Shown piece after piece: positions 6,543-11,182 of a DNA stretch of 11,182 bases. The notes below the pieces were generated by a model. It saw only the letters and a program-made list of their open reading frames with translations. It had not been told where the DNA came from and searched no databases. The translations under genes were made by a program, and so were the position numbers. Location: the NCBI GenBank assembly GCA_934630905.1, contig CAKTXN010000058.1, positions 1 through 11,182 of the forward strand. Reading direction: 5' to 3'. Numbering within the stretch: the first letter of the stretch is position 1; each line of letters opens with the position of its first letter. The DNA is from an uncultured Eggerthellaceae bacterium (GTDB lineage: Bacteria; Actinomycetota; Coriobacteriia; Coriobacteriales; Eggerthellaceae).

Positions 6543-7373
6543 CTACCCGAGTTCCGCTACAAAGCGCTCTATCTGGTCATTGACGAACACAGGATTATCC
6601 ACATTCGAGTTATGTCCTGCACCGGGGACCCAAACAAGCGGAATGTTTTCGTCTGCCGTCCACTTCCTATTGAACGGCCGCACATCGCCCGCTTGGTCTT
6701 TTTCTCCGCACAACAACAACGCCGGACAAGGAATGTCGTAGGCTCTGTTCGCATCGATAGCGTCTGCCAACATGGTGTACCCGTGACCGGCAAGTTCGCA
6801 GTAAGAGCGCTTATCGTATTGTTCCATCATGGCGCGCATATTCGCCCGTCCGTGCTGCGTTTGCGCCGTTCCCGCAGGTCCCCAGCGCAAAAACAAACTC
6901 CAGGGAATGGCAAGGTACATACCCTTGGTGTGGCGCAGCGCGGCAACTTCCCATTTCGGATAATATTTTTTCTTGAGCGGCGCCGAGTCAAGGGAGATGA
7001 AGCCAGAAACGCAATCGGGGAACAGGTCCATATACGCCTGGGCAACATACCCGCCCAACGACTGTCCAACAAGAACGGGACACTGAATGTCTTCGGTTTG
7101 CAGAATTGCATGAAGGATGCGCGCGTAATCATCCATGCTGAAATCAAGCGGGTAGGGGCGCGAAAGCCCGTGTGCAGGAGCATCCCAAACAAACACTTTG
7201 CATTTACCTGCAAAGTGGTCAATTTGCTCATCGAAAAGCGTGTGATCTGCGGTAAGCCCTGGCAGGAATACCAACCATGGCGCACTCCGCATCAGCACCG
7301 AGCCGCAGCGGCTCGTCCAATAATGAACAATCCCTTCACCTGTGTTGAACTCGTGCTCAACAAGTCCGCTCAT
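6543..7373 (-). CDS. Alpha/beta-hydrolase fold protein
   Basis: A predicted soluble cytosolic esterase- or hydrolase-like enzyme of 276 residues; substrate not identifiable. Fold hallmarks: oxyanion-hole segment FLPGLTAD (about 36-43), strand/turn VFVWDAPAHGLS, nucleophile elbow GQSLGG with Ser105, acid Asp226 in GEKDQAG, and His254 in GAGHNS. The triad is intact and the length is typical. The cap region (about 130-205) is rich in Lys, Trp and Met and gives no substrate clue. There is no signal peptide. ATG 7373 is supported by a consensus Shine-Dalgarno AAGGAG (7380-7385) with six-base spacing. The gene is convergent with the LRR/CAP gene and divergent from the DUF1648 gene, so it is probably monocistronic. 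Confidence 0.93.
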   Translation of the reverse strand: MSGLVEHEFNTGEGIVHYWTSRCGSVLMRSAPWLVFLPGLTADHTLFDEQIDHFAGKCKVFVWDAPAHGLSRPYPLDFSMDDYARILHAILQTEDIQCPVLVGQSLGGYVAQAYMDLFPDCVSGFISLDSAPLKKKYYPKWEVAALRHTKGMYLAIPWSLFLRWGPAGTAQTQHGRANMRAMMEQYDKRSYCELAGHGYTMLADAIDANRAYDIPCPALLLCGEKDQAGDVRPFNRKWTADENIPLVWVPGAGHNSNVDNPVFVNDQIERFVAELG

Positions 7374-7431
7374 GCGTTTCTCCTTGAGGTCATTGCATTA
7401 TTGTTACACCGCAAATTGTATTATCAATTAT

Positions 7432-7461
7432 GTTATAGCGGATACGAAAGGCTAATCGCAA
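7432..7461 (-). promoter_or_regulatory. Probable promoter of the alpha/beta-hydrolase gene
   Basis: On the minus strand TTGCGA (7456-7461) lies 18 bases before TATAAC (7432-7437), five of six matches to the -10 box. The leader would be about 50 bases and contains the AAGGAG site. A plus-strand TATAAT at 7470-7475 might serve the divergent gene, but has no recognisable -35 box. Confidence 0.5.
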
Positions 7462-7489
7462 CTTCACGCTATAATTATTTAGTTACACT

Positions 7490-7519
7490 AAAAACGCATT
7501 GCCCCCGCCCAGGCAATGC
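7490..7519 (-). terminator. Leftward-reading terminator in the divergent spacer
   Basis: A perfect 8-bp stem (GCATTGCC 7496-7503 with GGCAATGC 7512-7519, 8-base loop) is followed on the minus strand by G and five T (7494-7490). No minus-strand gene lies to its right within this window, so it would only stop antisense transcription entering the hydrolase promoter. In the plus direction it lacks a T run. Confidence 0.5.
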
Positions 7520-7597
7520 CTGAATAAACGCATAATCCAATATCAACAAAAAAAGAAAAAGGTCCGCAGAAGACCCGCGCCAGCAGAAGGGAAGGCC

Positions 7598-8110
7598 ATG
7601 AAAAACAGCAGTTGGTTGCCGCGCGACGCTCGCATCACCGAAGCCTTGGCGTGGATATGCGCAGTTGCATCGCTTGCGATTACCGTTGTGCGCATCCCTC
7701 AGCTGCCCGACACCATCCCCACGCATTTCGACATCAATGGCATTCCCAATGGATGGGGTTCGCCCACCAGTCTTCTTGCGCTGCCTATCATCATCCTGAT
7801 AGTAAACGCCGCGGTAAGCCTGATAGTTCGCAAAGTTGACCCAAAATACTGGAATCGCCCCGGAACGTTGCAGCCGGGCGATGAACAAGCGTGGTACAAG
7901 GCCAGTGCCCGTGGCTGCACGTGGACCGAGCTTGAATGTGCGGCATTTACGCTGCTGATGCAGCTCGGGCTGCTTGAAGGCCGCTCAAGTGCGGTAATTC
8001 CTCTGGCTATTGCACTGCTTATAGCGCTTGGCGTCACGTTTTACGTGTTCATGAAACCATTTTACACGCGAAAGCAGAAAGATCAGGCAAAGGACAAATC
8101 GGGCGAATAG
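7598..8110 (+). CDS. DUF1648-family integral membrane protein
   Basis: A 170-residue membrane protein of unknown function. Four hydrophobic segments are visible at about 12-33, 58-77, 111-127 and 132-152, with a Lys-rich cytosolic-type tail. Between the first two is the DUF1648 signature LPDTIPTHF (36-44) followed by NGIPNGWGS. This module also forms the N-terminal part of SdpI-like immunity/signalling proteins, but the remaining SdpI region is not recognisable here, so no immunity role is claimed. ATG 7598 has a purine-rich AGAAGGGAAGG upstream. The frame also opens from ATG 7499, but that would encode a Lys/Arg/Pro-rich leader starting inside the terminator hairpin, so I reject it. The next gene begins 113 bases on and may have its own promoter. 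Confidence 0.85.
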   Translation: MKNSSWLPRDARITEALAWICAVASLAITVVRIPQLPDTIPTHFDINGIPNGWGSPTSLLALPIIILIVNAAVSLIVRKVDPKYWNRPGTLQPGDEQAWYKASARGCTWTELECAAFTLLMQLGLLEGRSSAVIPLAIALLIALGVTFYVFMKPFYTRKQKDQAKDKSGE

Positions 8111-8122
8111 CGCCCGTCCGCG

Positions 8123-8168
8123 TATAATATGTGTTCATAATCCCTTGATTCTTGCACTATCATGAACA
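8123..8168 (+). promoter_or_regulatory. Upstream region of the choline enzyme gene: -10-like box and inverted repeat
   Basis: A consensus TATAAT sits at 8123-8128 without a matching -35 box. TTGCAC (8152-8157) with TAAAGT 17 bases later (8175-8180) is a second candidate promoter. A 7-bp inverted repeat, TGTTCAT (8132-8138) and ATGAACA (8162-8168), flanks the second -35 candidate and resembles an operator. Just before, CGGGCG/CGCCCG (8100-8116) makes a short hairpin over the DUF1648 stop, without a T run. Confidence 0.35.
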
Positions 8169-8170
8169 AA

Positions 8171-8210
8171 AGCTTAAAGTAACCTGAAAATAAGCTTAAA
8201 GAATTTCAGG
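8171..8210 (+). repeat. Phased direct repeats and a hairpin overlapping the Shine-Dalgarno
   Basis: AGCTTAAAG occurs at 8171-8179 and 8193-8201, exactly 22 bp apart, about two helical turns. Interleaved with it, CCTGAAA (8183-8189) pairs with TTTCAGG (8204-8210) around a 14-base loop. The last arm includes the AGG of the AGGAG Shine-Dalgarno (8208-8212), so the hairpin could limit ribosome access. The direct repeats could bind a regulator. Confidence 0.5.
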
Positions 8211-8226
8211 AGACGGGGGGGGTTTG
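8208..8226 (+). promoter_or_regulatory. Ribosome binding site with a G8 homopolymer before a TTG start
   Basis: AGGAG (8208-8212) is separated from TTG (8224-8226) by 11 bases, eight of which are an unbroken G run (8215-8222). The spacing is longer than the usual 5-9 bases, so loss of G residues would be expected to improve initiation and gain to weaken it. The frame upstream is closed by TAA at 8197-8199, so the tract lies outside the coding region. Confidence 0.6.
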
Positions 8227-9996
8227 GAACTCAATAAGCATGAATTCAGCGTCCTTGTGTCTTGTTACAAGAACAAGAACGTAGCTATAAACACGTTAGC
8301 AGACAAGCTCGATTGTTCCGCGTCCGATATAGAGGGCGCCTATCAGCGTTTAAAGGAGCGAGGCCTTGTTGACGACGGCCGCATTACTTCCCACGGCAGG
8401 GAGGCCCTTGCGCCGCATCGCGTAGAAAACGCCATTATTATGGCTGCCGGATTCTCGTCACGTTTTGCACCGCTTTCCTACGAAACACCGAAGGGCCTGC
8501 TGAACGTGCGCGGCGAAATCATGATTGAACGACAGATTCGTCAGCTTCAAGAAGCAGGCATCAACGAAATTATTGTTGTCGTTGGCTACAAAAAGGAGCT
8601 CTTCTTCTATCTGGAGGAAAAATTCGGCGTGAAAGTCGTGGTCAATCACGAATACGCGTCGCGTAACAACAATTCCACGCTCATGGCGGTGCGCAAATCG
8701 CTTGGCAACAGCTACATTTGCTCTTCCGACAATTACTTCACCGCGAATCCTTTCTCGCCGTACGAATGGAAAGCATGCTACTCTGCCGAGTTGTCCTGCG
8801 GCCCCACGAAAGAGTGGTGTATTCAGACCAATGATGACGACCTGATCACGTCGGTTGAAATCGGCGGAAGCGACGCTTGGTACATGATTGGCCATGCGTA
8901 TTTCGATCGCGCATTTTCCCGGCGTTTCGTGGAAATCCTCGAAGCAGAATACGATTATCCAGCCACGGCATACAAGCTTTGGGAGACCATCTATCTTGAC
9001 CATATTGACGAGCTGGAAATGGTAATCAACCGCTGCGAAACGGGCACCATTTTCGAGTTCGATTCCCTGGATGAGCTGCGCGAATTCGACCCCCTGTTCC
9101 TTGAAAACATTGAGTCCGCCATCTTCGACAACATTGTTTCCGTACTGGGGTGCACGAAAACCGAAATCCACGATGTTTATCCGCTTACGCAGGGCCTTAC
9201 GAACCTGAGCTGCCACTTCGCCACGAATTCGGGCGAATACGTCTACCGTCATCCGGGCATTGGCACCGAGAAAATGATCGATCGCCAGGCCGAAGTCGCC
9301 GCGCAACAACTGGCGAAACGCATTGGCATTGACAACACGTTCATTTTTGAGAATCCCAACGAAGGCTGGAAGATTTCGCATTTCATTCCCAATGCGGCAT
9401 TGCTTGATCCGCACGACCCTGACCAGGTAAAAGAGGCCGCACAAATGGCACGTGCCCTTCATGCTGAAGATGTCACGCTCAATCGCAAATTCGATTATCT
9501 GGCGGAAGGCAAGAAATACGAAGCGCTGCTTTTGGAAAAAGGGCCCATCGAGATCGACGATTATGAATCAATGGCCCGCGACGCTGAACGACTCAAAGCG
9601 TTCGCCGAGGCCGATGGCGCTGAAAAATGCCTGACGCACAATGACTTTTTCAACTTGAACCTTCTTCGCGATAGCAATGGCAAGCTCAATCTTATCGATT
9701 GGGAATATGCCGGCATGTCCGATTACGCAAGCGATTACGGTACGTTTGTGGTGACGTGCATGCTCGATGAAGACGAGGCCGATGAAGCGTTATCGTACTA
9801 CTTCGGTCGCACGCCTTCCGTTGAAGAGCTGCGCCACAATTATGCTTACGTTGCGCTGGCGGGTTGGTGCTGGTATGTGTGGGCGCTGCAAAAGGAATCC
9901 GAAGGCGACTGCGTGGGCGAATGGCTTGAGATCTACTACCAGTATGCGAAGCGATACTCCGCAAAGGCGCTTGCGCTTTACGAGCAGGGAAAATAG
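8224..9996 (+). CDS. Winged-helix + LicC-like cytidylyltransferase + LicA-like choline kinase fusion
   Basis: A predicted cytosolic trifunctional protein of 590 residues. Residues 1-65 form a winged helix-turn-helix (INTLADKLDCSASDIEGAYQRLKERG, then a short wing). Residues 68-300 form a nucleotidyltransferase like LicC, CTP:phosphocholine cytidylyltransferase: nucleotide-binding loop MAAGFSSRFAP (73-83), Lys90 in TPKG, and a metal-site motif SSDNYF with Asp169. Residues about 312-590 form an APH/choline-kinase domain like LicA: TQGLTNLSCHF, YVYRHPG, a Glu at 357, the catalytic THNDFFNLN (His472, Asn473, Asp474, Asn479) and the metal-binding IDWEYAG (Asp492). It should phosphorylate choline with ATP and activate the product to CDP-choline. 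Ethanolamine or another amino-alcohol is an alternative substrate. All key motifs are intact. The TTG start is favoured because the frame closes just upstream. The permease 114 bases downstream supports choline use. Confidence 0.93.
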   Translation: MELNKHEFSVLVSCYKNKNVAINTLADKLDCSASDIEGAYQRLKERGLVDDGRITSHGREALAPHRVENAIIMAAGFSSRFAPLSYETPKGLLNVRGEIMIERQIRQLQEAGINEIIVVVGYKKELFFYLEEKFGVKVVVNHEYASRNNNSTLMAVRKSLGNSYICSSDNYFTANPFSPYEWKACYSAELSCGPTKEWCIQTNDDDLITSVEIGGSDAWYMIGHAYFDRAFSRRFVEILEAEYDYPATAYKLWETIYLDHIDELEMVINRCETGTIFEFDSLDELREFDPLFLENIESAIFDNIVSVLGCTKTEIHDVYPLTQGLTNLSCHFATNSGEYVYRHPGIGTEKMIDRQAEVAAQQLAKRIGIDNTFIFENPNEGWKISHFIPNAALLDPHDPDQVKEAAQMARALHAEDVTLNRKFDYLAEGKKYEALLLEKGPIEIDDYESMARDAERLKAFAEADGAEKCLTHNDFFNLNLLRDSNGKLNLIDWEYAGMSDYASDYGTFVVTCMLDEDEADEALSYYFGRTPSVEELRHNYAYVALAGWCWYVWALQKESEGDCVGEWLEIYYQYAKRYSAKALALYEQGK

Positions 9997-10110
9997 GACA
10001 TATCGAGCACTGTTGAGGGCAAAACGGCACGAACTTTATGCCTGAAAGAGGCAAGAGCACGAAGCGAAGGGCGCGCAGGCGCATAGACCGCACAGGAAGG
10101 ACTTATCACG

Positions 10111-11182
10111 GTGGATAAGCAAATCGCTGAACTGCGTGAAGAACGACGTCGCAAGTATTTTGCGCGCGGAATTGCGTTTGCTGTGGCATCGGGCATTTGC
10201 TACGGCCTTTACACGGGCTTTTTGACCCTTGCCGAAACGCAAGGCGTGTGGGGCGAGTGGTTTGCCGGGGGAGAGTGGGGGAACGGCAACGCCGCGCTGT
10301 CCGCTTTCACCATCACGTTCGTTCTGGCTGCGCTTGCCGCCGGCCTCAATGACACCGTAAGCGGGATATGGTCGCTTGCCGTATGCGCGAAAAACCACCA
10401 GCTGGGCGACTTCGCCAAGACGCTTCGCAGCAAGCCGGGCGTTGTCATGATGATTTGCGCCGCGATTGGCGGACCTTTTGCGACGATTGCGTATATCATT
10501 GGCCTGAACTCCGCAACGGCAAGCGGAAACCCGGGCGTAATCGTACCCATTGCTGCGTTGAACTGCGCGATTGGTGCAATTTTGGGACGCATCTTCTTTA
10601 AGCAGAAGCTTTCGGCGCACATGGTGGCTGGCATCATCGTATGTTTGTTTGCGGCGGCGGCAATTGGCGGCGCAAGCTTGAGTGCGATTGGCCCCGAGGC
10701 GCTAGTGAGCTGCTTCTTTGCGTTCCTTGCGGCGTTCGGATGGGGTTTCGAAGGCTGCGTTGCGGGCTTTGGCACCGTTTTGATTGACTACCGCATTGGC
10801 ATTGCCATTCGTCAAGTGACGGCTGGCGTTTTGGAGCTGTTCATCGTATTCCCGATTTTGGCTGTTATTGGCGGTGGCATTGAAATGCTTGGCTCAATTG
10901 CAAGCGCTGCTTTGACCAGCCCGGCAATGCTCGTGTTCCTTATTTCGGGCTTTTTTGCCATGCCGGCTTTCAGTTTTTGGTACAAAGGCAACTCCATGTG
11001 CGGTGCGGCGCTGGGCATGGCGTGCAACGGCATGTATGCGTTCTGGGGACCGTTCTTTATCTGGGTGATTCTGGGCGCGTTGAACATTGGGGGAATGGCG
11101 GCAGATTACCCGCCGTTGTCCGCGATTCAGTGGGTCGGCGCGCTGATTATGATAGTCGGCATCTTCCTGATAGCTGTTAACC
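10111..11182 (+). CDS. DMT/EamA-superfamily permease, probable LicB-like choline transporter (3' end outside window)
   Basis: The reading frame stays open to the window edge, giving 357 residues so far. It is a multi-pass inner-membrane protein. After a charged N-terminus (RELREERRRK type), about ten hydrophobic segments begin at residue 18, arranged as two EamA-like halves (about 18-188 and 196-357). The first half ends in the typical DMT pattern around GRIFFKQKLSAHMVAGIIVC. An outside-type loop at about 42-60 is rich in Trp and Gly. It is longer than the 292-residue LicB of Haemophilus influenzae. Choline transport is inferred from position after the kinase/cytidylyltransferase; the fold alone does not show substrate. 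GTG 10111 is the only sensible start, since TAG at 10084-10086 closes the frame, with AGGAAGG about ten bases upstream. No terminator or clear promoter lies in the gap, so it is probably co-transcribed. Confidence 0.87.
   Translation, partial: MDKQIAELREERRRKYFARGIAFAVASGICYGLYTGFLTLAETQGVWGEWFAGGEWGNGNAALSAFTITFVLAALAAGLNDTVSGIWSLAVCAKNHQLGDFAKTLRSKPGVVMMICAAIGGPFATIAYIIGLNSATASGNPGVIVPIAALNCAIGAILGRIFFKQKLSAHMVAGIIVCLFAAAAIGGASLSAIGPEALVSCFFAFLAAFGWGFEGCVAGFGTVLIDYRIGIAIRQVTAGVLELFIVFPILAVIGGGIEMLGSIASAALTSPAMLVFLISGFFAMPAFSFWYKGNSMCGAALGMACNGMYAFWGPFFIWVILGALNIGGMAADYPPLSAIQWVGALIMIVGIFLIAVN

Noticed and set aside
8458..9462. 334-residue minus-strand ORF inside the choline fusion gene
   Set aside because: It is the reverse-strand shadow of a gene with intact enzyme motifs. 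The long open frame reflects codon bias.
10038..10118. Basic 26-residue ORF overlapping the permease start
   Set aside because: It has no ribosome binding site, and its Arg/Lys-rich composition is typical of chance ORFs. The overlap with GTG 10111 might allow coupling, but nothing else supports it.

Overview
The window looks like chromosome from a mid-GC member of the Coriobacteriia (Eggerthellaceae-like Actinomycetota). I infer this from the secreted BspA-type leucine-rich-repeat protein with a dockerin-like tail, the cysteine-bearing sensor/GGDEF protein, the long NhaA antiporter, and a fused choline cytidylyltransferase/kinase beside a DMT permease. No single gene fixes the genus. There are no rRNA or tRNA genes, insertion sequences or CRISPR arrays.

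Layout. Positions 1-341 hold no convincing large gene. They hold a dense, symmetric set of inverted repeats (about 87-251) that folds on paper into a three-way junction with alternative pairings, plus a 50-codon minus-strand ORF whose ribosome binding site and start codon lie inside that fold. Next come two separate leftward units: a GGDEF-domain protein (342-1247) with its own promoter, and a NhaA Na+/H+ antiporter (1494-3146) ended by a strong terminator at 1378-1420. A roughly 400-base divergent spacer follows, then a large rightward gene (3547-6324) for an exported LRR + CAP + dockerin surface protein ending in a terminator. Convergent to it is an alpha/beta-hydrolase (6543-7373, minus), with a G-quadruplex-type tract in the gap. 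A divergent spacer leads to a small DUF1648 membrane protein (7598-8110). The right end is a choline module: a winged-helix + LicC-like + LicA-like fusion enzyme (8224-9996), then a DMT-family permease running off the window (10111-11182).

How the genes fit together. The last two genes form a plausible take-up, phosphorylate and CTP-activate route for choline, like the licB-licA-licC steps used to decorate cell-surface polymers with phosphocholine. No licD-type transferase is visible; it could lie to the right. The fusion gene has unusual 5' architecture: an inverted repeat and two 22-bp-phased direct repeats, a hairpin covering part of the Shine-Dalgarno, and a run of eight G between the Shine-Dalgarno and a TTG start. 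Tract-length change there could vary expression, which is notable because phosphocholine decoration is phase-variable in other bacteria. The left-hand genes (GGDEF, NhaA, surface protein, hydrolase) appear to be independent transcription units.
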